From an uncultured Rhodospirillales bacterium (GTDB lineage: Bacteria > Pseudomonadota > Alphaproteobacteria > Kiloniellales > Kiloniellaceae): a stretch of 35,447 nucleotides of DNA. Within the stretch, counting starts at the first letter, position 1; every line of letters starts with the position of its first letter. The notes beneath the pieces were generated by a model. The model did no database searches. It was not told the DNA's origin and was given only the letters and a program-made list of their open reading frames with translations. This document shows, piece by piece, positions 8,826 to 16,778 of the stretch. The stretch lies in the NCBI GenBank assembly GCA_913060675.1, contig CAJXUS010000043.1, positions 1 to 35,447 of the forward strand, given 5' to 3'. Both the position numbers and the translations under genes were made by a program.

Positions 8826-9479
8826 ATGAACTCCTTAAACGACCTTCTCCTTTATCTTCCAGCAATATCCGTATCTTATATCGCTTATCTGGTTGCGACT
8901 ATCAGCCCTGGCCCCGCCAACCTTGCGATCATGGCAACATCTATGAGTGAGGGACGTAAACCTGGCGTACTGCTTGCTGCAGGCGTGGTAATGGGGTCCT
9001 TGACATGGGGAATACTAGCCGCAGTTGGTCTCTCGAGTTTTCTATTTTCCTATGCCTGGCTTATGACCGTGATGCGTATCGTTGGAGGGCTCTATTTGTT
9101 GTGGCTTGCTTATAAATCATTCAGGTCCTGTCTACGACCCCAAGAACCCAAGGCGCCAAATCCAGGTGATACTGGCAAGAACAGAACCGGATCACAGTAC
9201 TTCTTGTTAGGCCTTGGCATCCACTTGACCAACCCGAAATCTATCTTTGCCTGGCTCTCCATCATCGCCGTCGGTGTCAGTCCCCAAGCCCCGGTTGAGA
9301 TTTCTTTTGTGATCGTTGGCGGTTGCTGGTTAATGGGGATTGTTGTCTTTGGTGGTTACGCCCTCGCCTTTTCGACCCAGAAGATGATCACTCTTTACGG
9401 ATCTTTCCGCCGTTGGATCGAAGGCACCGCATCGGTAATTTTTGGCCTTGCTGGATTTAAATTGCTGACAATGCGGTGA
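8826..9479 (+). CDS. LysE/RhtB-family amino-acid exporter
   Basis: 217 aa. The N-terminal signature YLVATISPGPANLAIMATSMSEGRKPGVLLAAGVVMGSL matches the LysE family (SPGP followed by a Gly-rich second helix). About six hydrophobic segments are visible, with a short hydrophilic loop (RPQEPKAPNPGDTGKN) near residue 100-120 and the conserved LTNPKSIFAWL. These proteins export amino acids or homoserine lactone-like compounds across the inner membrane. It starts 10 bp after the EamA gene with GATAAGG as ribosome site, which indicates one operon. A weak hairpin follows at 9492. Confidence 0.9.
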   Translation: MNSLNDLLLYLPAISVSYIAYLVATISPGPANLAIMATSMSEGRKPGVLLAAGVVMGSLTWGILAAVGLSSFLFSYAWLMTVMRIVGGLYLLWLAYKSFRSCLRPQEPKAPNPGDTGKNRTGSQYFLLGLGIHLTNPKSIFAWLSIIAVGVSPQAPVEISFVIVGGCWLMGIVVFGGYALAFSTQKMITLYGSFRRWIEGTASVIFGLAGFKLLTMR

Positions 9480-9491
9480 TCACAATTATAT

Positions 9492-9515
9492 CGCCTCGTC
9501 CACCTTGACGGGGCG
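9492..9515 (+). terminator. hairpin after the exporter pair
   Basis: CGCCTCGTC (9492-9500) pairs with GACGGGGCG (9507-9515) with one wobble pair and a 6-nt loop. The following bases (GTATTTG) are only weakly T-rich, so it is a weak terminator at best. Confidence 0.45.
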
Positions 9516-9660
9516 GTATTTGTAAATAAGAAATCAACCCAAATCGGCGCCCCCTTTTTCAAAGATACGAGTAAGATAATCCTATCAATTAGAAAGTTTT
9601 TGGTTAACACTCCAAATCAGAGTAAACCAAGTCGAACCCTCTGATTGTGCGAGCCCAAAA

Positions 9661-10452
9661 TTGCAGTTGTTAAAACGCTTCAGTCCCATACTAACTGTTA
9701 TCGGCATACAGCTCGTAGTGTTAATAGGATTGTACCTTCTTATCCAAGGGTTATGGCAGGGTTTTTCCTTCAGCCTATCACTATGGGCGAAAGTGAGCAT
9801 TCAAGCGGCGGGGGCTGTTTTGGTAAGTTATCTTTTTCGCCTCCCCCTTTGGTGGATTGCCATTCAATTCATTATTCCGTTTGCTGTCGTGCTCGCTATT
9901 ATTTTTGACCTTCCCACTTGGGTTTACCCCCTCGCCTTCTTCGCTTTGCTGTTGTTTTACTGGAATAGCGCGGACGAACGCGTCCCCTTATATCTAAGCA
10001 ATAAAACCACATGGAAAGCGTTGGCTGATTTACTGGAAGAAGATCGGTTAAGTGGAGATAATAAGCCGATCCACTTTATAGATCTTGGAAGCGGTTTTTC
10101 AGGTACTTTGGTCGCCCTCGCGAGACAATTCCCCCGGCATACTTTCACTGGGGCGGAAACGGCCCCGCTTCCTTATCTTGTATCCATTATCAGATGCCAG
10201 ATATCAGGTCTTGATAATGTACACGTTCAACGCAAAAGCCTCTGGGATGTGGATCTCTCAAGATACCAATGGGCCTATGCGTTTTTATCTCCAGAACCAA
10301 TGCCCCGGCTTTTTAAAAAGGTCATATCAGAAATGCCCAAAGGCAGTAAATTCATAAGCAATTCTTTCGTCGTACCGAATAATCCGCCGACGGATACACG
10401 TATACTAGAAGACAGGCGTCAGACCGAGCTGCATATTTGGGATATCAATTGA
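9661..10452 (+). CDS. class I SAM-dependent methyltransferase with N-terminal membrane segments
   Basis: 263 aa from a TTG start; no strong ribosome site is visible and the exact start is uncertain. Residues about 5-110 contain three or four hydrophobic segments, so the enzyme is probably tethered to the inner membrane. The C-terminal half is a Rossmann-like methyltransferase with the SAM motif I IDLGSGFSG (D141) and the post-I strand TFTGAETAPLP. The acidic residue that normally contacts the ribose is the Glu in GAE. Late motif AYAFLSPEPMPRLFKKV fits a strand 4-helix pair. The substrate is unknown. It is separated from the SMR gene by 70 bp on the same strand. Confidence 0.75.
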   Translation: MQLLKRFSPILTVIGIQLVVLIGLYLLIQGLWQGFSFSLSLWAKVSIQAAGAVLVSYLFRLPLWWIAIQFIIPFAVVLAIIFDLPTWVYPLAFFALLLFYWNSADERVPLYLSNKTTWKALADLLEEDRLSGDNKPIHFIDLGSGFSGTLVALARQFPRHTFTGAETAPLPYLVSIIRCQISGLDNVHVQRKSLWDVDLSRYQWAYAFLSPEPMPRLFKKVISEMPKGSKFISNSFVVPNNPPTDTRILEDRRQTELHIWDIN

Positions 10453-10522
10453 TATCAGTTAATATCAAGCCCATCCTATGGGGCACAATAACTCTCAATA
10501 TTGATTAAAAGGCGAAGACATT

Positions 10523-10844
10523 ATGGCGTGGGTTTATCTGGTGTTGGCGGGCTTATTTGAATGCGGTTGGGCGATTGGCCTTAAATATTCAGATGGTTGG
10601 ACCAAGTTGGTGCCTTCAGTTCTCACAATGATCGCCATGGCCGTAAGTTTTTGGCTGTTGTCTGCGGCTATGAAAACTATCCCAGTTGGTACCGCATACG
10701 CTGTTTGGACTGGAATAGGTACCGTCGGCGTTGCAATCCTCGGCATGGTCCTGTTTGGCGAGAGCCACGATATTATGCGTATGCATTTGTCTGCTTCTCA
10801 TCGTTGCAGGTATTTTAGGATTAAAGATATTCTCCCCAGCCTAA
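10523..10844 (+). pseudogene. SMR-family transporter (SugE/Gdx type), frameshifted near the C-terminus
   Basis: The ATG at 10523 follows a purine-rich AAAAGGCG site. Residues 1-81 are a clear SugE/Gdx small multidrug resistance protein: the central Glu13, GLKYSDGWTKL, PVGTAYAVWTGIGTVG and LFGES. After HDIMR the open frame runs into an unrelated tail that stops at 10858. In the next frame the DNA reads CICLLLIVAGILGLKIFSPA and stops at 10842-10844, which is the normal fourth helix and exactly the length seen in E. coli SugE. The span is 322 nt, one base too many, and the extra base lies near 10781. SugE/Gdx proteins export guanidinium; without the fourth helix this copy should not form a working dimer. 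Real mutation or assembly error. Confidence 0.82.
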
Positions 10845-10873
10845 TACATCCCCAGTAGATACAGCAGACAACA

Positions 10874-10913
10874 TAAAAGGCCTGATAATTTGTTAGTATT
10901 TTCAGGCCTTTTA
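10874..10913. terminator. bidirectional terminator between the SMR gene and rhodanese
   Basis: TAAAAGGCCTGA (10874-10885) and TCAGGCCTTTTA (10902-10913) are perfect 12-bp arms with a 16-nt loop. A-rich and T-rich flanks on both strands suit two convergent genes. Confidence 0.8.
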
Positions 10914-10941
10914 TACACTTCAATTTGCTTATTCGTTATGA

Positions 10942-11334
10942 TCAGCTTCCAATATCAGGAGCTTCAATCTCGCCGTCGGCATCAATCCAATCCTTGATGG
11001 AACCGAGATTACGTACATCACCGTAGCCCATATCCATCAATGCCTTGCCACCTAAGGCAGAACGCCCACCAGAGCCGCAATAGAGCACAATCATCTTATC
11101 CCGTGCCAAATCCTTGTGATGCATTGGGGTCGTTGGGTCAGCTCGAAACTCCAGCATGCCACGCGAAATATTTATGGCACCTGGGATAATCCCCGTAGAA
11201 GCCAATTCTGGTTCATCGCGAACATCGACAACGACAACATTACTTTGACCTAAAACTTCCATTAAACCAGCTGGACTTATTGTTGGCACTGCCTTCTTGG
11301 CATTTCCAACAATTTCCACAACGGACTTAATCAT
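10942..11334 (-). CDS. rhodanese-like domain protein
   Basis: 130 aa, a single rhodanese domain. The active-site loop is CGSGGRS with the persulfide cysteine at Cys86; the CH2A-like signature is VVVVDVRDEPE at about 33-43, with GIIPGAINISRG following. Such proteins carry sulfane sulfur, for example in thiosulfate:cyanide sulfurtransfer or persulfide trafficking. No signal peptide is seen, so it is cytoplasmic. AAGGAG precedes the ATG. It is divergent from the DUF2182 gene, with 293 bp between the start codons. Partner and acceptor are unknown. Confidence 0.9.
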   Translation of the reverse strand: MIKSVVEIVGNAKKAVPTISPAGLMEVLGQSNVVVVDVRDEPELASTGIIPGAINISRGMLEFRADPTTPMHHKDLARDKMIVLYCGSGGRSALGGKALMDMGYGDVRNLGSIKDWIDADGEIEAPDIGS

Positions 11335-11440
11335 AACAAAATATCTCCTTAAATCTCTTTTAAAATCAAGAATGGTTCCACCTAATGCTAACGGGGAATT
11401 ATTACTCAGGAATTATCAGGTGAAAATATAATTCGCTATG

Positions 11441-11457
11441 AAATTTAGTCTAAATTT
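11441..11457. promoter_or_regulatory. short AT-rich inverted repeat in the rhodanese/DUF2182 divergent region
   Basis: AAATTTA (11441-11447) and TAAATTT (11451-11457) flank GTC. It sits between two divergent genes and may be an operator. A direct repeat of GGAATTAT occurs nearby (around 11394 and 11409). AT-rich palindromes arise easily by chance, so this is weak. Confidence 0.3.
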
Positions 11458-11627
11458 ACTGATAACAAATTAAGAAGAGAAATATTTCGCATTAGCCGTT
11501 ATCAATTTTTTCAATAACGACATGAAAATTTCCGGCATTACACCTCTGGCCTAATTTTGCTTAAGTGTCGAGAGACACCTTGAAGCACTTGTTGAACCGC
11601 TCGTTATCAGAATGGCTATTTAAAGTA

Positions 11628-12452
11628 ATGTCAGTGAAAACCACAACACCCTCTATGCCACATTTAGTGAGCAGCTATCTTCCGAGCACCGCTTGGGTAA
11701 CGTTCTTTGTCGGCATCATGATCTCTTGGTGGGCTTTACTATGGATGTCAGCCGAACACGCTGCAATAACCCGTATTGGCCCCTCAAACCTTGGTGTTGA
11801 ATTTTTACTTTCCCTTTGTTTAACAGCCACAAACGAGCTGACATTTTTTGGACTTGTCGCAATGTGGTCCGTCATGTCTCTTGCTATGATGGCGCCAACA
11901 GCCGTTCCGATGCTTAAGAGTTATCAAGACATACTTATTGCCGGCAAAGGGAAAGTTCCAGCGCATGCTTTCTGGGCTTTACTCAGCGGATACCTCAGCG
12001 TTTGGCTTTTGTTCTCAGTCCCTGCAGCAGGCCTGCAACTGCTATTTTCAAACTTCGACTTAATAACGTTTGATGGAATTATTTTATCCGGCTGGCTAAC
12101 GACTGGACTACTAATCCTAGCTGGTATTTACCAGTTTACCCCCATGAAAGAAGCTTGCCTAAGCAAGTGCCGCTCTCCCATGGCCTATTTTATGGGGCGC
12201 TGGCAACCCGGAGTGGCCGGTGCTTATCGCATGGGTCTTCATCATGGAGCAGTTTGTGTTGGCTGTTGCTGGGCACTAATGCTGCTTGGTTTTGTCGGCG
12301 GGACTATGAACCCCGCTTGGATGTTTGGCGCAATGATTTTAATGATCGTTGAAAAGCTACCTGACATTGGCCGCTATATCACCGCTCCACTGGGCATCGC
12401 CCTACTTTCTTCTGCAATCCTCGTTTTGTGTCAAACCCTTGGTTTAATTTAA
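11628..12452 (+). CDS. DUF2182 integral membrane protein (predicted metal-binding)
   Basis: 274 aa from ATG 11628; a GTG start at 11565 in the same frame is also possible, and neither has a clear ribosome site. About six or seven hydrophobic segments. Two family signatures are visible: the cysteine motif CLSKCRSP after YQFTPMKEA, and GLHHGAVCVGCCWALMLLGFVGGTMN. These paired cysteines and histidines are the basis of the 'predicted metal-binding' label of DUF2182; the metal and reaction are not established to my knowledge. The next gene, 63 bp downstream, encodes DUF1326, the usual genomic partner of DUF2182, so the two very probably act together. Confidence 0.85.
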   Translation: MSVKTTTPSMPHLVSSYLPSTAWVTFFVGIMISWWALLWMSAEHAAITRIGPSNLGVEFLLSLCLTATNELTFFGLVAMWSVMSLAMMAPTAVPMLKSYQDILIAGKGKVPAHAFWALLSGYLSVWLLFSVPAAGLQLLFSNFDLITFDGIILSGWLTTGLLILAGIYQFTPMKEACLSKCRSPMAYFMGRWQPGVAGAYRMGLHHGAVCVGCCWALMLLGFVGGTMNPAWMFGAMILMIVEKLPDIGRYITAPLGIALLSSAILVLCQTLGLI

Positions 12453-12515
12453 GCCAGCTGCCCTTACTCATTCATAGGTCACATGTATGGGCCTTATTTT
12501 ACGGAGTTATAATCT

Positions 12516-13136
12516 ATGTCCTCCAGCTCAGAAACAAATTGGTCCCTCAAGGGCGAGCTTATATTGAACTGTAACTGCACAGTCTTCTGTCCTTGTGTTG
12601 TATCCCTTGGCAAACATCCACCGACCGAAGGCTATTGCCAGGCCTGGATGGGTGTTCGCATCGATAGCGGTCACTTCAATGGTGCTGATCTTTCCGGACT
12701 AAACGTTGGCATGGTTCTCGATATCCCTGGCAACATGGGCCGTGGCAACTGGACAGTTGGTGCTTATATTGACGAACGCGCCAGTGAAGAAGCCTATGAC
12801 GGCATCTTGAAAATATTCTCTGGCCAGGCTGGTGGTACAACAGGTCTGTTCTCCATGCTGGTTGGAACGTTCCTCGGCGCGGAACGGGCTCCTGTGGAAT
12901 ATCAAAATGATGGCAACAAACGTCGTTTGGCGGTTGGCCGTAAGATTATCGGTGAGATCGAGCCCATTGGCGGTAAGGACGAAGGTCAGGAAGTCCAGGT
13001 AACCAACACGGAATACTGGATGGGTGCCAATGTCACCATTGCCAAAGCCAACAGGGGACGGGTCCGCGCCTTTGGTCGTGTCTGGGATTTCGAAGGCCGT
13101 AGTGCCGAGATCTGCCAAATCGATTGGTCTGGTTAA
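12516..13136 (+). CDS. DUF1326 protein, cysteine-rich partner of DUF2182
   Basis: 206 aa, soluble, with no signal peptide. The N-terminus carries the invariant CNCTVFCPC cluster (C19, C21, C25, C27), a plausible metal site. The rest matches DUF1326: GYCQAWMGVRIDSGHFNGADLSGLNVGMVLDIPG, then IFSGQAGGTTGLFSMLVGTFLGAERAPVEY. CGGAG lies about 10 nt before the ATG. Its gene follows the DUF2182 membrane protein, which suggests a cytoplasmic, metal-binding partner of that protein. An acyl-CoA ligase follows after 46 bp and could be in the same transcript. The biochemical role is unknown. Confidence 0.85.
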   Translation: MSSSSETNWSLKGELILNCNCTVFCPCVVSLGKHPPTEGYCQAWMGVRIDSGHFNGADLSGLNVGMVLDIPGNMGRGNWTVGAYIDERASEEAYDGILKIFSGQAGGTTGLFSMLVGTFLGAERAPVEYQNDGNKRRLAVGRKIIGEIEPIGGKDEGQEVQVTNTEYWMGANVTIAKANRGRVRAFGRVWDFEGRSAEICQIDWSG

Positions 13137-13182
13137 AATAAACATCCTATCAAGCAATACTACTCTTGGGGAGAGAGACATT

Positions 13183-14826
13183 ATGAAAACGGACAAGGAT
13201 AATTCCGAGTTGATGCCAAATCCAGCGAACCATGTCCCGCTCTCTCCCCTTTCTTTTATCGAGCGAGCCAAAGACATCTATCCAGAACGTACCTCTTTGA
13301 TCTATGGCTCTCGAAAATACACCTGGGCCCAAACATACAAGCGTTGCACTCAACTGGCCTCTGCCCTCAGCCATCATGGTATTCAAAAAGGGGATGTTGT
13401 CTCAATTATAGCCGCGAACACGCCTGAATTGTTCGAGGCACACTTTGGTGTTCCGATGTCCGGTGCCGTACTCAACACCATCAATACAAGGCTAGATTCC
13501 GATACTATTGCCTATATCCTTGAACATGCAGAAACTAAGATCTTAATCACCGATACCATCTTTTCTCCTGCCGTAAAAGAAGCTCTTATACTTTCAAACC
13601 GCCAAGATATTCTCCTTATCGATATCGTAGACACGCAGGCCGAAGGTGAAGCTCAAGGTACGGTCAAACTCGGCATGATGGATTACGAAGGTTTTCTAGA
13701 AAGCAGTGACCCTGACTACAATTGGTTTCTCCCAAATGACGAATGGCAATCGCTTGCTCTCAATTATACGTCTGGTACCAGTGGCCGTCCTAAGGGAGTA
13801 CTCTACCATCACCGCGGTTCGTACCTAATGACAATGGGGACTGTGCTTGGCTGGGAATTATCAGGCCACCCTGTATATCTTTATACTGTTCCCATGTTTC
13901 ATTGTAACGGCTGGGGTCATGCCTGGACCATGGCTGCCCTTGCCGGAACTGTCGTGTTTTGTCGCCACATCACAGCAAAAGCCATATTTAATTCTATCGC
14001 GGATCACGGTATCACCCATTTTGGGGGAGCGCCTGTTGTGCTTAGCATGCTGGTTAACGCCACAGATGAAGAACGCCAATCGTTCAATCATCCAGTTAAG
14101 GTCATGACAGCAGGCGCACCGCCGCCCGCCTCTATACTCGAAGGAGTGCAAAACCTCGGCTTCGAAGTTATGCAGGTTTATGGCCTCACTGAAACGTATG
14201 GCCATGTTGTTCAATGTGCCTGGAAACAAGAATGGGATCATTTATCGCCCGGTGAACAGGCAAGTCTAAAGGCCAGACAAGGGGTGCGCTTCCCCATGAC
14301 TGAAGGACTTCGCGTGGTTTGTTTGGAAACAGGAAAAGATGTCCCCCAAAACGGTCAAGCCATGGGTGAAATTCAAATTCGCGGCAACACGGTCATGAAA
14401 GGTTATTTAAAAAATCCCGACGCAACTGCCGAAGCCTTTGAAGGCGGATGGTTTCATTCTAGCGACCTCGCTGTTGTCCATGCCGATGGCTATATTGAAA
14501 TTAAAGACAGGCTTAAGGACATCATTATTTCTGGTGGCGAAAATATTTCCTCGGTCGAAGTTGAAAACACTCTGTACAAACACCCAGCTGTAGCAGTGGC
14601 AGCCGTAGTGGCCAAACAAGACGACAAGTGGGGAGAAGTTCCTTGTGCTTTCTTGGAATTAAAACCAGATACAGCTTGTAGTGAAGAAGAAATAATAGCC
14701 TTTTGCAGAGAACACCTGGCCGGGTTCAAAACACCTAAGAGTATTATTTTTGACATCCTTCCCAAAACATCGACAGGAAAGGTCCAAAAATTCCTATTGA
14801 GAGAACGTATAAAATCAATAAGTTAA
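13183..14826 (+). CDS. acyl-CoA synthetase (AMP-forming, AlkK/DmdB-like clade)
   Basis: 547 aa from ATG 13183, chosen because GGGGAGAGAG sits just upstream; the longer frame from 13024 overlaps the DUF1326 gene. ANL-superfamily motifs: P-loop-like YTSGTSGRPKG (195-205) followed by HHRG, the YGLTETYGH motif (333-341), the hinge region IKDRLKDIIISGGENIS, and the catalytic lysine in STGKVQK (Lys533). It activates a carboxylic acid to its CoA thioester through an acyl-adenylate. The HHRG context after the P-loop resembles medium-chain ligases and 3-methylmercaptopropionyl-CoA ligases (DmdB) of marine alphaproteobacteria, but the substrate is not fixed by these motifs and no DMSP genes are nearby. 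Confidence 0.9.
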   Translation: MKTDKDNSELMPNPANHVPLSPLSFIERAKDIYPERTSLIYGSRKYTWAQTYKRCTQLASALSHHGIQKGDVVSIIAANTPELFEAHFGVPMSGAVLNTINTRLDSDTIAYILEHAETKILITDTIFSPAVKEALILSNRQDILLIDIVDTQAEGEAQGTVKLGMMDYEGFLESSDPDYNWFLPNDEWQSLALNYTSGTSGRPKGVLYHHRGSYLMTMGTVLGWELSGHPVYLYTVPMFHCNGWGHAWTMAALAGTVVFCRHITAKAIFNSIADHGITHFGGAPVVLSMLVNATDEERQSFNHPVKVMTAGAPPPASILEGVQNLGFEVMQVYGLTETYGHVVQCAWKQEWDHLSPGEQASLKARQGVRFPMTEGLRVVCLETGKDVPQNGQAMGEIQIRGNTVMKGYLKNPDATAEAFEGGWFHSSDLAVVHADGYIEIKDRLKDIIISGGENISSVEVENTLYKHPAVAVAAVVAKQDDKWGEVPCAFLELKPDTACSEEEIIAFCREHLAGFKTPKSIIFDILPKTSTGKVQKFLLRERIKSIS

Positions 14827-15008
14827 AACGAGACCTTTTATGAGAAGCTTAATGGCTTTGTTTATCACCAAGCATATTATTTTTACTTTGCACTGTGTAT
14901 CCTCAGTTGGCTTGGCAATCTATAGCTTCAAAACTGGCTAATATCCCCCATAACAGCTATAATAGCGACCCTCGACAACCCTTAGCATAACTATCCAGGG
15001 GATGTACC

Positions 15009-15521
15009 ATGGCTGTATCAATCACAATTCAGAATTATCTGAAGGACTTAAACGTCCGTTATGTACCACTCGAGCACGAACACACAGAAACCTCATCAAT
15101 GACTGCCGAAGTCGCTCACGTACCAGGATCACGCCTCGTTAAGGCTGTCGTGATCAAGGACCAGACCAAGTACATGATGGCCCTCTTGCCAGCTTCTCAC
15201 CATCTGCGTTTGAAAGAACTTGCTGAACTGCTGGGCCGGGAAGTAGAACTTGCCTCAGAAGAAGAGTTTTCCGCACTCTTTACAGACTGCGATAAAGGTG
15301 CCGTCCCTGCTCTGGGCTTCGCGTACGGCTTAGAAGTCGTCGTCGAAGATAGCTTAAATAAAAACGATGATTTGTTCTTTGAAGGTGGTGATCATGAGAC
15401 CTTAGTTCACATGGAAGCAAGGACCTTTGAAAACCTTGTTTCAAGTTCTATTCACGGCCATTTCAGCCATCACGACAAACACCCGGAAAACCGGAGTGGC
15501 TTTCGTTACGAACATAGCTAA
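15009..15521 (+). CDS. YbaK/ProX-type aminoacyl-tRNA deacylase domain protein
   Basis: 170 aa. The YbaK/EbsC fold is indicated by HEHTETSSMTAEVAHVPGSRLVKAVVIKDQTKYMMALLPASHHL, with the conserved lysine at position 45 (VKAVVIK), and by the late CDKGAVPALGFAYGLEVVVEDSL block. Family members hydrolyse mischarged tRNAs such as Cys-tRNAPro or Ala-tRNAPro; free-standing forms act in trans. AGGGGATGTACC precedes the ATG. The C-terminal tail is His-rich (IHGHFSHHDKH), which is not a usual family feature. Monocistronic by position. Confidence 0.87.
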   Translation: MAVSITIQNYLKDLNVRYVPLEHEHTETSSMTAEVAHVPGSRLVKAVVIKDQTKYMMALLPASHHLRLKELAELLGREVELASEEEFSALFTDCDKGAVPALGFAYGLEVVVEDSLNKNDDLFFEGGDHETLVHMEARTFENLVSSSIHGHFSHHDKHPENRSGFRYEHS

Positions 15522-15872
15522 ATAAAACTAATAAGGCACGTTTCTGCAAGAAGCCCTCTCAGGGCTTCTTGCCATGAGGTTAAAATAAAGATCGATGTTT
15601 TAGGCGTCCGGTCAATGGTATTTTTTCGTTCTCATATCGAAAATAACGAACTTCAGCCTGCAAATTACCTCGCAAGTTAATAGTCATACTCACCCAGGAT
15701 ACTCAACCAGAATGCTCAAATTGAGAACGAAGGCTGTATTACCTCTGCTTTGTCTTAAATAAATAATAACGATCTGTGTAATATTATACATCAGTTGTTA
15801 CCCTAATTTTATATCAAAAATGCCCCACCAGTATCAATCAAGAGGGTATTTTTATTTCAAGAGGGGCAAAAA
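15522..15872. other. intergenic region with a hairpin
   Basis: 351 nt between the YbaK gene and the binding-protein gene. Apart from the hairpin at 15546-15572 and an AT-rich stretch before 15873 that probably holds the promoter of the next operon, I see no gene or known RNA. Confidence 0.5.
15546..15572 (+). terminator. strong stem-loop after the YbaK gene
   Basis: GCAAGAAGCCCT (15546-15557) and AGGGCTTCTTGC (15561-15572) are perfect 12-bp arms with a CTC loop. No T-run follows on the plus strand, so it may stop or protect the transcript inefficiently. Confidence 0.6.
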
Positions 15873-16724
15873 TTGACGCGACTTCCTCGGCTAATATTAC
15901 ACTCAGACCTCTTCTATAGATTGGTCACTTGTAGACGTGGGCTAAATCTAAAAAGCATCGTTCTGGCCCTCACCGTAATTTTGTTCCTTACAGGTGTAAA
16001 ACCTGGGGCCGCCTCTGATCGTTTGACATTGGTAGCAGCCGCGGGAACTGTTGATACCGTTATCAGTGAGGTTATTTTACGAACAGCTTACCAACGCATC
16101 GGGCTTGAGATCTATATCGAAAAACATCCGGGTGAGCGTGCGCTGAGGCTTGCCAACAGTGGCGAGGTCGCAGGCGACGTCCAACGTATCGACGGCTTGT
16201 CGGCCAAATACACCAACATGATACAAATCCGCCCCGCTATAAATTTCATTGAAGGCTCAGCCTTTAGTAAATCCCAAACCATTCCCATAGATGGATGGAA
16301 AAGTTTACAAGATTATAGGATTGGCCTTATTCGCGGCATCAAGTTTGCCGAAAACAACACCAAGGGTATGGATACTTACGTAGCAAGGGACTATGCCAAC
16401 TTGTTTCGGATGTTGGACAAGGACCGAATTGATGTTGCCATCTCCCCTCGGCTCAATGGCTTATATCAAATCAAACGCTTTGGTATTCATGATGTCACTC
16501 CATTGTTCCCTGCGATCGCCAGATTTGAACTCTTCCATTATCTTCATAAAAAACACGCGGCTTTGGTGCCAAAACTTTCAGCAGTCTTCACAGAGATGGC
16601 CGCATCAGGAGAGCTCAAACGGATCCGTGAACACGTTATTAACGTTTTGATGTCATTGGCCGAACAGAATCTTCCTCTCTGTGATGATACCTATGACTGT
16701 TTTGAAACCAACCATGGCAGCTAA
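15873..16724 (+). CDS. orphan periplasmic solute-binding-like protein (SBP_bac_3-like)
   Basis: 283 aa from a TTG start at 15873, supported by AAGAGGGGC just upstream. A hydrophobic segment around residues 28-48 ending in GAASD acts as signal peptide or anchor. The body resembles type II periplasmic binding proteins without a transporter: PGERALRLANSGEVAGDVQRIDGL, then the lobe-crossing WKSLQDYRIGLIRGIKFAEN and RMLDKDRIDVAISPRLNGL. A C-terminal pair CDDTYDC could form a disulfide. It is 54 bp upstream of a sensor histidine kinase on the same strand and has no ABC partner, so it is more likely a sensor component than a transporter part. A paralogue lies at 20830. Confidence 0.78.
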   Translation: MTRLPRLILHSDLFYRLVTCRRGLNLKSIVLALTVILFLTGVKPGAASDRLTLVAAAGTVDTVISEVILRTAYQRIGLEIYIEKHPGERALRLANSGEVAGDVQRIDGLSAKYTNMIQIRPAINFIEGSAFSKSQTIPIDGWKSLQDYRIGLIRGIKFAENNTKGMDTYVARDYANLFRMLDKDRIDVAISPRLNGLYQIKRFGIHDVTPLFPAIARFELFHYLHKKHAALVPKLSAVFTEMAASGELKRIREHVINVLMSLAEQNLPLCDDTYDCFETNHGS

Positions 16725-16778
16725 GAAGTTTGATTTAAAGTTCGCTTGAAAATTGGCTCATTGTAAAGGCCTGTATAA

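Noticed and set aside
10453..10522. Guanidine riboswitch upstream of the SMR gene
   Set aside because: No ACGR-loop hairpins or other guanidine riboswitch features are visible in this 70-nt gap.
13024..13182. Upstream extension of the acyl-CoA ligase frame
   Set aside because: It overlaps DUF1326 and lacks a ribosome site, while ATG 13183 has GGGGAGAGAG before it.
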